Assembly: GCA_963792855.1 (NCBI GenBank)
Contig: CAWBXZ010000002.1
Location: forward strand, 1 to 39,271
DNA: 39,271 nucleotides
Source: SG8-40 sp963792855
Lineage (GTDB): Bacteria > Pseudomonadota > Gammaproteobacteria > Burkholderiales > Eutrophovitaceae
Direction of reading: 5' to 3'
Positions 1 through 8,870 of this stretch are shown here, in pieces (the stretch's first letter is position 1; every line of letters begins with the position of its first letter). Position numbers and translations under genes: made by a program. The notes under the pieces were generated by a model. The model was not told the origin of the DNA, ran no database searches, and worked only from the letters and a program-made list of their open reading frames with translations.

Positions 1-602
1 TGCTGGCGCAGCGCATCGTCCCATAAGCTCACATTGGGCGCGGAGGCCACCAGTCTTGCATAGCTATCGGCCGCACGCCGCCGGTCGTCGGCCCTGCGCA
101 CTGGCCGTCCCAACAAATAACCATACAGTCCGTCGGTGTCGAGCCACTCCGGGGCGACCTCCAGCCCCGCGTGCGCCCGGTAACTGGACCAGCGCCATGT
201 CCGGGCGTTGCGCTTCATCCCGGCGCGTACTGGGTTCAGTTCCACGTATCGGCACACTTCCAGCAAATAGGCATCCCGATCCACCAGAATCGCTTTGAAC
301 CGTCCCTGGAGCAAATGTCCGACCTTATTGTGACGGCGGTTGAAGGCCTGGGTGTACACACCGTTGATGTGGCGCATCAGCAGCGACAAATTGGCCTGAC
401 GCGTGTGCAATACAAAGTGGTAGTGGTTGCCCATCAGGCAGTAGGCGAGCGTCTGCGCATTGAAGCGCGACATCGCCTGCGCGACGATATCCAGAAGGCC
501 GAGCCGGTCCCCATCATCGACAAAAATCGGTTCACGCCGATCGCCACGCGCGGTAACGTGATAGACGGCACCGGGGAACTCAATGCGTAGGGGACGAGCC
601 AT
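1..602 (-). CDS. REP-associated tyrosine transposase (RAYT, Y1_Tnp family), 3' end outside the window
   Basis: The reverse strand reads open from an ATG at 602 to the window edge, about 200 codons. It starts MARPLRIEFPGAVYHVTARG, the usual RAYT opening. The metal-binding HUH motif is visible in MGNHYHFVLHT, followed by NGVYTQAFNRRH and GHLLQGRFKAILVD. The catalytic tyrosine is expected in CRYVELNPVRAGM. RAYTs are single-strand HUH nucleases linked to REP palindromes. The C-terminal part, often a helix-turn-helix, lies outside the window. Three other RAYT C-terminal fragments occur in this window (near 2300, 23150 and 34600), so the family has been active here. The family call is secure; whether the gene is intact cannot be judged. 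Confidence 0.93.
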   Translation of the reverse strand, partial: MARPLRIEFPGAVYHVTARGDRREPIFVDDGDRLGLLDIVAQAMSRFNAQTLAYCLMGNHYHFVLHTRQANLSLLMRHINGVYTQAFNRRHNKVGHLLQGRFKAILVDRDAYLLEVCRYVELNPVRAGMKRNARTWRWSSYRAHAGLEVAPEWLDTDGLYGYLLGRPVRRADDRRRAADSYARLVASAPNVSLWDDALRQ

Positions 603-641
603 CCATGAAGAGTATAGCGCGCAGAGGCAAAAGGCAAGGCC

Positions 642-713
642 TGACCCCACGCCCTTGTGACCCCACGCCCTTGACCCCACGCCCCTGAGTTGAATTCGCG
701 TGACCCCACGCCC
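642..713. repeat. Four direct copies of TGACCCCACGCCC
   Basis: The 13-mer TGACCCCACGCCC occurs at 642, 658, 672 and 701, just upstream of the RAYT start. It is preceded at 629-641 by AAAAGGCAAGGCC, so the first copy forms the GGCAAGGCCTGACCCC motif commonly found beside RAYT genes. The remaining stretch 714-998 shows no gene. Confidence 0.7.
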
Positions 714-998
714 CCTCCTTCTGCAATCCGTCAGTTATTAGTCAGGTCACACTCGAAATTCCATCCGCATTTTTTTGAATCCGTATGCGAGTCGTCAGCT
801 GTCCTCATGCAAAGTTGACGTGCTGCGGATGAATGCAGGGCGAAGAATCGCTTGGACGAGCCACTATGGTTGACCGTTTGTTTCGGCTTACTCTTCCGCG
901 ATGAGACTTGGCCAAACACACAGTACACAATCCAGGCCCTTTTGCCTCTTACATGAATCCAGTTCAGCGAGAGCGACATTTTCGATAAGGAGACACTC

Positions 999-1373
999 AT
1001 GAAAAAAGTCATACTCGTACTTGGACTCACTTTGTTCGCCTCCATGGCCTTTGCACAGGAGGCGCCGAAGTTCTTCAAAGACACCTATCCTCCGTATGCA
1101 TTGAAATCAGCACTGGAAGCCATGTCCGTGCTGGCGGGCAGCAACGCGCAGCTTGATGCAAAAACGCGTGAGCTGATTGCGTTGGGCGTAGCCGCCCAGA
1201 TTCCGTGCGTTTACTGCGTCTACTATCACACCAAAGCCGCGCGCGCGAACGGCGCCACCGAGTCCGAGATCCGCGAAGCGGTCGCAGCGGCTGCAACAGT
1301 GCGGCAGTGGAGTACAGTGCTCAATGGCATGGCATATGACTTCGAGGCTTACAAAGCCGAAGTCGACAAGTAG
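999..1373 (+). CDS. Exported AhpD-like / carboxymuconolactone decarboxylase family protein
   Basis: A 124-residue protein with a clear signal peptide: MKKV start, hydrophobic core to about residue 17, cleavage after AFA at about residue 19. The mature part is an AhpD-like alpha-helical domain. It carries C-x2-C-x3-H in PCVYCVYYHTKAA (about residues 69-76), the redox-active motif of the alkylhydroperoxidase AhpD branch, followed by the conserved NGATESEIREAV helix. It is likely a periplasmic thiol-dependent peroxidase or oxidoreductase; the substrate is unknown. A good ribosome-binding site (AAGGAGA) lies 8 bases before the ATG. It is a single-gene unit closed by a hairpin terminator. Export is uncommon for this family, so a role in the cell envelope is inferred. 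Confidence 0.88.
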   Translation: MKKVILVLGLTLFASMAFAQEAPKFFKDTYPPYALKSALEAMSVLAGSNAQLDAKTRELIALGVAAQIPCVYCVYYHTKAARANGATESEIREAVAAAATVRQWSTVLNGMAYDFEAYKAEVDK

Positions 1374-1425
1374 TCCCAAAAACGACGCTGCGCAAATTCC
1401 ACGCCGGATGCGCATGTTCTGGACG

Positions 1426-1460
1426 AAAGAGCCGCCACCCGGCGGCTCTTTCTGTTTTCC
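1426..1460 (+). terminator. Rho-independent terminator of the AhpD-like gene
   Basis: Perfect 11-bp stem AAAGAGCCGCC / GGCGGCTCTTT with loop ACCC, followed by CTGTTTTCCTTT. It lies about 50 bases after the stop codon. Confidence 0.85.
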
Positions 1461-1520
1461 TTTACAGATGTACAGGCGCACGCACGGAATCGGGTCAGGC
1501 CTGTAAACGACAAAAACATC

Positions 1521-1612
1521 TCACCGCAGAGTGTGCGGGGAACGCAGGCAAACTCTCAGACTAGAAAATTTCACCACAAAGGCGCGAAGGACACCAAGAA
1601 ACACAAAAGAAA
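1521..1612. repeat. Possible dispersed 'CACCACAAAGGCGCGAAGGACACC' type sequence
   Basis: The purine-rich run resembles an intergenic sequence type seen in many proteobacterial genomes, often before GxxExxY-family genes (CACCGCAGAG then CACCACAAAGG then ACACCAAGAAACAC). No gene is attached here. It is recognised from memory only. Confidence 0.3.
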
Positions 1613-1725
1613 AACGAATCGCCAACCCGGCGGTGGGAAATGGTTAGACGGCCTCGGTCAGTGGCTGAATTTCTGCAGGCCGGTCGGCGACTGTTTCATT
1701 GATCCGTCGCGTTGTAGTCGATTGG

Positions 1726-2255
1726 TTATTTGTGCCCACCCGAATCGTTCGGAATTTCCAGACCAGCTTTTCGCAGCCCAGCGACGTAGCGGTCTATGTA
1801 TTCCGGATTCGGCCAATAGATCGATTCGAGCTCTTGTCGCGCCTTTTTGGCGAAGTCCGGGTAGAGCTTTAGCAACTTGTCGACCGCTGCCCGGGCGTCT
1901 TCGGTTCGCCCGAGGTGGCCATAGGCGGTTGCCGTTTTCGCATGCATCCAGAACAAGTCGGGTAAATCGAGCCTCTCCGCATCGGCAGCAGCTTGTTGGT
2001 AATCTCCGGAGACCGCATGTATATGGTAAAGCGTGAAATAGTAGAACCCGGGGAAACGCGGATTGATGCGCATGGCTTTACGGACCATACGCTCAGCCTT
2101 TTCCGCATTACCAGACCAGGCGAAGGGCATGCTCAACTCGGCGAGCATGGTCGCGTTGTTTGAGTTTATGGAAAGCGCTCGGTCCGCGTGCTGCTCAAAT
2201 TTCTCAAGGTCGCGCCGGAAATAATAATTCCAGGCAAGAAACCAGAGAAGCAGGG
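1726..2255 (-). pseudogene. C-terminal fragment of a TPR protein (adenylate-cyclase-associated TPR type)
   Basis: The reverse strand carries about 175 residues made of tetratricopeptide-like helices, such as HADRALSINSNNATMLAEL and KAERMVRKAMRINPRFPGFY, and ends in YVAGLRKAGLEIPNDSGGHK. This ending is typical of the TPR tail of adenylate/guanylate-cyclase-domain proteins. The frame stays open to 2451, but the N-terminal part from about 2256 upward is not TPR: it is read out of frame from a RAYT tail and an IS91 tail. The gene has therefore lost its 5' half, including any cyclase domain. Parent family inferred; truncation seen directly. Confidence 0.75.
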
Positions 2256-2275
2256 TCAGGTCTTGCAATATAGCA

Positions 2276-2364
2276 TCATCTCTTGCTGACAGCTCGACTG
2301 ACAGTCGCGTAGTGCACGCCAAAGGCATTGGCAATTTGCTGCAAGGTGTAATCCCCCGTGGCGT
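2276..2364 (-). pseudogene. RAYT transposase C-terminal HTH remnant
   Basis: In the frame ending at the TGA at 2276-2278, the reverse strand reads GDYTLQQIANAFGVHYATVS then RAVSKR, the helix-turn-helix tail of RAYT proteins. Directly after the stop comes GCAAGACCTGACCC (2254-2268 reversed), the REP-like motif that follows such genes. It is cut at about 2364 by the IS91 tail. Confidence 0.8.
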
Positions 2365-2735
2365 ACGCCGCGCATCATTGCGTGCATCGAAGACCCGGCG
2401 GTGATCAAGGCGATCCTCGCGCACCTGGCGGACAAAGCACGCCCGGCGCACGTAGCGCGGCAGCCGCCGCCTGCGCCGGTGGTTAGTTAAAGCGTTTCAC
2501 TTAGCCAATTCAACCGCATTTCCCCCTGATGCCGTGGGCATGATGCCCGGGCAGGGGATGGGCTGCGCAGATGGTTGCGCGCGGCGGGGCGGCGGCGCTC
2601 AAGAAGCCCGGCGTACGGGGTCGCGCGGGGCGAGTGTCTGGATTTACTCCACGCGACCCACCTTTCCGGTGTCCGCCGGTGCAGCGTTCGCTGCAAACCG
2701 GACCGGGGATAGATTGAGAACCCCGTTTATACTTC
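2364..2735 (+). mobile_element. IS91-family 3' remnant (transposase C-terminus plus element end), copy 1
   Basis: From about 2364 to the TAA at 2488-2490 the plus strand encodes RIIACIEDPAVIKAILAHLA and a short tail, the extreme C-terminus of an IS91-type transposase. It is followed by a non-coding end that aligns with the second copy at 7538-7945: TTCAACCGCATTT, GGGCATGATGCCCGGGCAGG and, at the far end, GACCGGGGAT then TTGAGAACCCCGTTTATA (2701-2731). The rest of the transposase is missing. The element end lies about 60 bases before the lolA-like start. Confidence 0.8.
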
Positions 2736-2791
2736 CTATACGTTTCCTTCGATTTCCGGCAGCATTCGCTCGCTGCAACACCTCCAGATTG

Positions 2792-3394
2792 ATGATGACA
2801 CTGCCCTTCGCTGGCTTATCGTTGCGCACCATACGGCACGTGCTGATGGTCTTGATGCTGCTGCCTGTCATCAGTCGCGCCGCCGAGTGGGACATTGCAC
2901 AGCTCATGCACAGCCTGGCGCAAACGCGTTCCGGTTACGCCACTTTCACCGAAAAGAAGTCCATCGCCATGCTCGACAAGCCGGTGGAATCTTCCGGCGT
3001 GCTGTTCTTCAGGGCACCAGACCATCTCGAGAAGCGCACCAACAAACCCAAACCCGAGACCATGGTGGTCGATGGTGACGAGCTGTTAATCGAGCGCGGC
3101 CGCCAGAAGTATCGCCTGCAGTTGCAGGATTATCCTGAACTGGCCGCTTTCCTGAACAGCATCCGCGGCACGCTGGCGGGGGATCGCATGGCGCTGGAAC
3201 GCAACTACGACCTGAGTCTGGAAGGTAAAGCCGAACGTTGGACCCTGCGATTGCTGCCAGTGGATGAAAAAATGCGCCGAGTGATACAGCGTATTCGCAT
3301 CGCCGGTGTGCGCGACCAGGTGCGCAGCGTCGAGATTCTCCAGGCCGATGGCGACAGTTCGCTGATGACCATCGAAAAGCTGGCGACGCCGTGA
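2792..3394 (+). CDS. LolA-like outer membrane lipoprotein carrier family protein
   Basis: About 200 residues starting at the ATG-ATG pair at 2792/2795, giving a signal peptide (RHVLMVLMLLPVISRAAEW) and the LolA-type opening DIAQLMHSLAQTRSGYATFTEK. Further family features are SSGVLFFRAPDHLEK, a MVVDGDELLI strand and the ending SLMTIEKLATP. The frame is open upstream to 2534, but that part is IS91 end sequence and is left out. LolA-like proteins carry lipids or lipoproteins across the periplasm. Next to an MMPL exporter, a deacetylase and a PAP2 protein this is the accessory type found in lipid or pigment export clusters, not necessarily the housekeeping LolA. The stop overlaps the GTG start of the MMPL gene (3390). 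The nearby IS end may have replaced its original promoter. Confidence 0.85.
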   Translation: MMTLPFAGLSLRTIRHVLMVLMLLPVISRAAEWDIAQLMHSLAQTRSGYATFTEKKSIAMLDKPVESSGVLFFRAPDHLEKRTNKPKPETMVVDGDELLIERGRQKYRLQLQDYPELAAFLNSIRGTLAGDRMALERNYDLSLEGKAERWTLRLLPVDEKMRRVIQRIRIAGVRDQVRSVEILQADGDSSLMTIEKLATP

Positions 3395-5753
3395 AGCCTG
3401 ATTCGCGCCGCCGCGGTATCATCGCCATCGTGCTGTGGCTTGCATTTTTTTGCTGACCTGCGGCGTTATCATCAGCCGCACCCACTTCACTACCGACTTG
3501 TCGGCGTTTTTGCCGCGCAGCCCCACACCCGAGCAGCAACTGCTCATGGACCAGTTACGTGACGGTCTGGCCTCGCGGCTGATTCTGGTGGGCATTGAAG
3601 GTGCCGATGCACCGACCCGCGCCCGGCTTTCAAAGCAGGTTGCGCAGCGTTTGCGTGCCGACCGAAATTTTGTCAGTGTCAATAATGGCGAGCCCGTTAA
3701 CGCCGAGCGCGACCGTGTTTTCCTGTTCAGCAATCGTTACCTGTTGAGCCCGGCCGTGACACCTGCACGCTTCAGCGTGGACGGTCTGCATGCCGCCTTG
3801 GGCGACAGTATCGATCTGCTGGCCTCGCCTGCCGGGTTGCTGGTCAAGTCCATACTGCCGCGCGACCCGACCGGGGAAATGGTGCAATTGCTCGATCAGC
3901 TCAACAGCGGCACCCAGCCCAGGATGGTGGAGGGTGCATGGGCATCGCGCGACGGCACTCGCGCCTTGATGCTGATGCAAACGCGAGCGGCGGGAAGCGA
4001 TACCGATGCCCAGCAACACGCCATGGCCGCCATCTCGCAGGCCTTCGAGCAGGCTGCCGGCGCAACTCCGTCCGCCAGACTGGTGATGACCGGACCCGGC
4101 GTGTTTTCGGTGACGTCGCGCGATACCATCAAGAGCGAGGTCACCCGGTTGTCCATCATCAGCGTTGCGCTCATCGCCACGCTGTTGTTGCTGGTTTACC
4201 GCTCCTTTAGCGCGCTGACATTGGGGCTTGTTGCCCGTGATCAGCGGGGCGCTGGCAGGCATCGCGGCGGTCAGCCTGGGATTTGGGGCGGTGCACGGCA
4301 TCACCCTGGGATTTGGCACTGCGCTGATCGGCGAAGCAGTGGATTATTCAATCTACCTGTTTGTGCAATCGGAACAGAGCGGTGCGGATCGTCGAAGCCT
4401 GGATCAAGCGCTTTTGGCCCACCATCCGCCTCGGGGTGCTGACGTCGATATTCGGCTTTGCTTCGCTGCTGCTGTCCGGCTTTCCGGGTCTGGCACAACT
4501 CGGCCTGTATGCCATTGCCGGACTGATCACCGCCGCAACGGTGACCCGATTTGTTTTGCCTTCTCTGTTGCCGGCGAAGCTTCGCATATCCATGATGTGA
4601 TCGGCGATCGGCGCTCGCCCTGTCCCGTCTGGTACAAGCGCGCTGCAGCATTGCGCTTGGCCAGCGGCGATCGTGTTGTTGGCGGCTTGTGCCATCCTGG
4701 TCGTCCAGCGCGCCAGTTTATGGAATGACAAAATCGCGTCACTCAGTCCGGTGTCGCAAGCGGATGTGGAACTCGATACCCGTTTGCGCGCCGACATGGG
4801 GGCGCCGGATGTACGCTACCTGGTGGTGGTATCCGGTGCGAGCCGGGAATCGGTATTGCGTTCTTCCGAGCAGGTGTCCACGTTGCTGCAGACACAGGTC
4901 GAGCAAGGCGAACATCGCCGGATTCGAAAGCCCCAGCCGTTATCTTCCCAGTGCAGCGACGCAGCGCGCGCGCCAGGACCAGCTTGCCCGCGCGTGCCGA
5001 GCTGGAAACGCGACTTGCCCAGGCTGTCCAGGGTTTGCCGGTGCGCGCGCAATTGTTTGCGCCGTTTCTGGACGATGCCGACTGCCGCACGCAGCCAGCC
5101 TTTGCTGCAAGCGGCCGACCTGCGAACATACCTCGATGGCGATGGCGGTCGATGCCTTGCTCATGGTCAAGCAACCGCGGCAATGGCGTGCCTTGTTGCC
5201 GCTGACCGCACCCGAGGGTGCCAGCATCAACGCCAGATCGCGTTCGTGCGGCATTGAGCGCAATGCCCGATGTGCTGTTTGTGGACATGAAAGCCGAATC
5301 GGATCGACTGTATTCCGGCTACCTGCATGAAGCCATCGTGCTGTCGCTCGGCGGACTGGTCGCCATTATCGGACTTGCTGCTCGTGGTTTTTCGTTCGCC
5401 CCTGCGCGTGCTGCGCATCATCGCACCGCTGGCCGCCGCGGTCATCACCGTCACGGCGGGATTGGCCGCGTTTGGGCCAGCAAATGATCATTCTGCATTT
5501 GGTGGGCTTGCTGCTGGTGGTCGCGGTTGGCTCCAATTACGCGCTGTTTTTTGATCGGACTGATTCGCGCACAACCATCTTGCCGCGCACGCTTGCTTCG
5601 ATGCTGTTTGCCAACCTCACCACCGTCACAGGTTTTGGCCTGCTTGCGTTTTCCAGCGTGTCCATATTGCAGGCGCTGGGCGTCACTGTGGCGCCGGGCG
5701 TCATCCTGACGCTGGTTTATTCAGCGATTTTTTCCCGGCAATCCAGTGCCTAA
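3390..5753 (+). pseudogene. MMPL/RND-family exporter, broken by about ten frameshifts
   Basis: Joined frames give a nearly full-length MMPL protein of about 780 residues. It begins with a GTG at 3390 (a transmembrane helix, then TDLSAFLPRSPTPEQQLLMD), then a periplasmic domain, first membrane domain (VISGALAGIAAVSLGFGAVH, TSIFGFASLLLSGFPGLAQL), second periplasmic domain (ASLWNDKIASLSPVSQADVE) and last membrane domain (MIILHLVGLLLVVAVGSNYA). Frame breaks lie near 3445-3451 (poly-T, one base short), 4227-4231, 4375-4390, 4598-4650, 4911, 4987, 5080, 5140, 5218, 5378 and 5470. Most of those I could resolve are repaired by deleting one base. Sense content is otherwise well kept and there is no large deletion. 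That pattern fits either very recent decay or local sequencing error. Confidence 0.85.
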
Positions 5754-5794
5754 ACGACGCTGGTCATCCCACACCTCTGGTCCGTGCATCCATC

Positions 5795-6541
5795 GTGCTG
5801 CATGCACTGGCGTTGGCGGCCGTGATCACCGCTCCCGGGCAATGGCGCTGGGCGCTGGCTGCCGTGGTGATCAATCACCTGCTGATCGGCGCCGTTGGCC
5901 TGTGGCCGCGCAGCCAATGGCTGGGACCGAACTGGACGCGGCTGCCAGCCGCCGCCACGGCCAGAAATGAAATCGCCCTGACCATCGACGATGGCCCCGA
6001 CCCCCTCGTCACCCCGCAGGTGCTGGATATGCTGGATCAATATGCCGCGCAAGCCACCTTTTTTTGTGTCGGCAAAAAAGCCGCACGGCACCCGGAGTTG
6101 TGTCGGGAAATCGTGCGTCGCGGCCACGCCGTGGAAAACCATAGCCAGCATCATCGACATTATTTTGCGCTGCTGGGCCCGCGCGGCTTTATGCACGAAG
6201 TGCGGGCCGCGCAAGATACACTCACCGTGATATCCGGTCAGCGTCCCCTGTTTTTCCGCGCACCTGCAGGTTTGCGCAATCCCTTTCTCGGCCAGGTTCT
6301 CGCGCGACTGGGGTTGCAGCTTGCCAGTTGGTCGGTACGCGGCCAGGACACCCGCATTGGCGATGCTGAGCGCGTAAAAAAAAGGCTGTTGCGCGGCCTG
6401 CAAGCAGGTTCCATTTTGCTGCTGCATGACGGCAACGCGGCGCGCACACCTGACGGCACCCCCGTGATTCTCGAAGTGCTGCCAACCGTGCTGGCCACTC
6501 CAAATCTGCGCTTTGTCACCTTGCGCCAGGCACTGTCATGA
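5795..6541 (+). CDS. Polysaccharide deacetylase family (NodB homology) protein
   Basis: A 248-residue protein with two N-terminal hydrophobic stretches followed by a NodB domain. Visible motifs are TIDDGPDPLVTP (motif 1, metal and catalytic Asp), ENHSQHHRH (motif 2, metal-binding His pair), FFRAPAGLRNP (motif 3), LASWSVRGQD (motif 4) and GSILLLHDG (motif 5). Such enzymes remove N- or O-acyl groups from carbohydrates or lipids; here it is probably at the inner membrane. The GTG at 5795 is the first start in this frame. A start at GTG 5746 (PKRRWSS) becomes available if one C near 5768 is removed, so the true N-terminus may be about 16 residues longer. The stop overlaps the next ATG (ATGA). Confidence 0.87.
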   Translation: MLHALALAAVITAPGQWRWALAAVVINHLLIGAVGLWPRSQWLGPNWTRLPAAATARNEIALTIDDGPDPLVTPQVLDMLDQYAAQATFFCVGKKAARHPELCREIVRRGHAVENHSQHHRHYFALLGPRGFMHEVRAAQDTLTVISGQRPLFFRAPAGLRNPFLGQVLARLGLQLASWSVRGQDTRIGDAERVKKRLLRGLQAGSILLLHDGNAARTPDGTPVILEVLPTVLATPNLRFVTLRQALS

Positions 6542-7272
6542 CCCGCGTGAGCAGTGTCGCCCCCCATGGAGAGCAAGCCGGCACCGGACGCCGTCCGAAG
6601 ATGCCGTGGCACCGCCAGGCGGCTGCGGCGTTGGCAACGCATGGATTGCTCAAAGCGATTGGAACGATGTTTTTTATCGGTCTGTTTTTCAGCGTCTATT
6701 TTTATCTGCTCAATGGCCCGGCCTATCCGGTCACGGTAATGCCATTCACCGCGCTGGACCGACTGATCGGTTTTCAGCCATTGACCTTGCCGCTATATGC
6801 CTCATTGTGGGTTTATGTTTCCCTGCCGCCGGCATTGCTGGCGACGCGGCGCGAGCTCTATGGTTATGGCAGGGCGATGGCAGGAACCTGCCTTGTAGCG
6901 CTGGTCATTTTCTTTTTCTGGCCCACAGCAGTCCCCGTGGCCGATATCGACTGGGCGCGGTATCCCCATGTGGAATTTCTCAAGAACATCGATGCCGCAG
7001 GCAATGCCTGCCCGTCGCTGCATGTCGCCACAGCCATTTTTTCCGGTGTCTGGTTGCATTACTTGCTGCGTCGCTTTGGCGCGCCGCTGTGGGTACTGAT
7101 GTCCAGTTGGGTGTGGTGTATCGGGATTGTCTACTCCACGATGGCCACCCGCCAGCATGTGGCAGTCGATGTGTTGGGCGGACTCGCGCTCGGGACACTG
7201 TGCGCCTATCTGTCCTTGCGGCAGCGCAAGGATGCGGATGCAGACGCTAAAGTCCAGCGGCAGCCCGGTTAA
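6538..7272 (+). CDS. PAP2-superfamily membrane phosphatase/transferase
   Basis: A 244-residue integral membrane protein with about five to six hydrophobic helices. PAP2 motifs are present as NACPSLHVA (the PS-x-H block) and STMATRQHVAVDVLGG (the distal H-x3-D block). The first KX6RP block is not evident, as in the inositolphosphotransferase-like PAP2 branch. It likely acts on a lipid phosphate or transfers a headgroup at the membrane. It overlaps the deacetylase by four bases, so the two are translationally coupled. The IS91 remnant begins within about 70 bases of its stop. Confidence 0.87.
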   Translation: MTRVSSVAPHGEQAGTGRRPKMPWHRQAAAALATHGLLKAIGTMFFIGLFFSVYFYLLNGPAYPVTVMPFTALDRLIGFQPLTLPLYASLWVYVSLPPALLATRRELYGYGRAMAGTCLVALVIFFFWPTAVPVADIDWARYPHVEFLKNIDAAGNACPSLHVATAIFSGVWLHYLLRRFGAPLWVLMSSWVWCIGIVYSTMATRQHVAVDVLGGLALGTLCAYLSLRQRKDADADAKVQRQPG

Positions 7273-7277
7273 TTCCA

Positions 7278-7945
7278 GTGGTCAGAGCTGCCCTGGAGGG
7301 TCCGGGATTTGCGGTGGCTTCACTGGCTGATCGCGTCGGACCGGAGGCGGCCGGTCACCGCTACCATGGTGTGTTCGCACCCAACAGTGCGCACCGGGCA
7401 TTAGTCACCAAGACCGGTCGGGGCAAGGGCAGGGCAGAAGCTGCGAAGGCCGAAGCACGAACACCTGCCGAGCGGCGCAGCGCGATGAGCTGGGCACAGC
7501 GCTTAAAGCGCGTGTTCGGCATCGACATCGAGACCTGCACAGCCTGCGGCGGCACGCTGCGCATCATCGCGTGCATCGAAGATCCGGCGGTGATCAAGGC
7601 GATCCTCGCGCACCTGGCGGGCAAAGCGCGCCCGGTACACGCAGCGCGGCGGCCACCACGCCGGGCGCCGCCTGCGCTGGCGTTTAGCTAACGCGTTTCA
7701 CGCAGCGCTGCCGATTCAACCGCATTTTCCCCTGATGCTATGGGCATGATGCCCGGGCAGGAGGCTGGCTTGGCCGATGCTCGCCCCTGACGGGGCAACG
7801 GCGCAAAAGAAGCCGGCAGTACACGGTGAGCAGGGCGAAATCGCCCGGATTTGCGCCGCCGGACCCTGGTCCGACATTGAGCGCCGGCGCATTCTTTATC
7901 GGGGGCTTGACCGGGGATCGGTTGAGAACCCCGTTCACATTTTCT
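7278..7945 (+). mobile_element. IS91-family 3' remnant, copy 2
   Basis: An open frame to the TAA at 7689-7691 encodes, from about 7345, the C-terminal third of an IS91 transposase: HRYHGVFAPNSAHRALVTKT, ERRSAMSWAQRLKRVFGIDI, then CTACGG and IACIEDPAVIKAILAHLAGK. The N-terminal zinc ribbon and Y2 catalytic region are absent. The sequence before 7345 is not IS91 and is the junction with the PAP2 gene. The non-coding end to about 7945 repeats that of copy 1, closing with TTGAGAACCCCGTTCACA. Between 7945 and 8186 I see no gene. Confidence 0.85.
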
Positions 7946-8186
7946 GTGCGCGATCAGTTCGGTCTCTTGGGAAAAAAGGTCTCGCGTGCAGTGCGCGGCG
8001 AATTTGCGTTGCCTTTAGGGAAGACGACGCAGTCGCCAACATGGGGGTGAGCGACGCACAGTTCCGGTCCGGGAAAGGCGGAAGGTCAAAAACCATCTGA
8101 AGTTGATGCAAGACCGCCCAAGGAAAGTTTCGGGCTGGCGCTATTGGATTGATTCAGCGTTTCTTGCTGAATTTCCGGTGATGCGG

Positions 8187-8870
8187 CTATGCGCCGCCGG
8201 TAAGCATCAGGAACAACGGCACAGGCAGAGTCGACACTGCCATCAAAATAACAAAGCGCGGAAAGGTATAGGCGCGGCTCAATCCGGCGATCATGCCGAT
8301 GCCGCCGGCACCGCCGATCACGGCGTTCCCCGGCAAGTTTAGTATCGCGGCAAGTGCCAGGTAACGATGCCGAAGCAGCAAGGAAATCCAGCGGCGTGGT
8401 GAGCGCGCGGTCAGCGCCTCAAACCGTTGTTCCGGCGGGGTCCTTTCCAGTTCTTCCACCAGACGTTTCGCGCGTTCCAACCGCAGCCAGCCAAATGCGC
8501 CGGCGATGAAACGGGTCGGTACCAGTCTGCCGAGCAGAAAACTGAGCGCAAGGGCGAATTGTGTGCACAAATACACCAGCGCAATGCCTCCCGGGCCGAG
8601 CAGCAGCATCAACGCCAGGCCGATCTCGATACCCGGTACGAACGGTATGGCCATGGCGAGAACGTAACCGATGACAAAAGCGATAATGACCAGTTCGATG
8701 ATGTCGCTATGCTGCGGCCAGATTTGCAAATTGAGTTGCGAGGCAAGCCACCCGCCTAGAAAGTTCAAGGCGAGGATGCCGGCCAGAATCGCAGCGAGAC
8801 GCCAGTTGGGCTTGCGGCGAGTGCTCGCAACCCGGGCTTGACTAATCGAGGCCAGGTCAGAAGAGAACAT
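8187..8870 (-). CDS. VTT/TVP38-TMEM64 (SNARE-associated Golgi) family membrane protein
   Basis: A 227-residue membrane protein (start ATG at 8870). Hydrophobic helices are visible around LAAILAGILALNFLGGWLAS, IIELVIIAFVIGYVLAMAIP and the VTT-core stretch VPGIEIGLALMLLLGPGGIA. A later re-entrant-type segment is LAAILNLPGNAVIGGAGGIG. DedA/VTT proteins are linked to lipid scrambling, undecaprenyl-phosphate recycling and metalloid or small-molecule transport. The frame is open further upstream, but the start at 8870 gives a 14-base overlap with the preceding gene and no extra unconserved sequence. It is the last gene of the left arm of the ECF island. Confidence 0.85.
   Translation of the reverse strand: MFSSDLASISQARVASTRRKPNWRLAAILAGILALNFLGGWLASQLNLQIWPQHSDIIELVIIAFVIGYVLAMAIPFVPGIEIGLALMLLLGPGGIALVYLCTQFALALSFLLGRLVPTRFIAGAFGWLRLERAKRLVEELERTPPEQRFEALTARSPRRWISLLLRHRYLALAAILNLPGNAVIGGAGGIGMIAGLSRAYTFPRFVILMAVSTLPVPLFLMLTGGA

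Noticed and set aside
171..590. Plus-strand open frame of 139 codons
   Set aside because: It is antisense to the RAYT gene, which has clear family motifs.
2534..2791. Extension of the lolA-like frame upstream to 2534
   Set aside because: This part is IS91 end sequence shared with 7750-7945; the natural signal peptide begins at 2792/2795.
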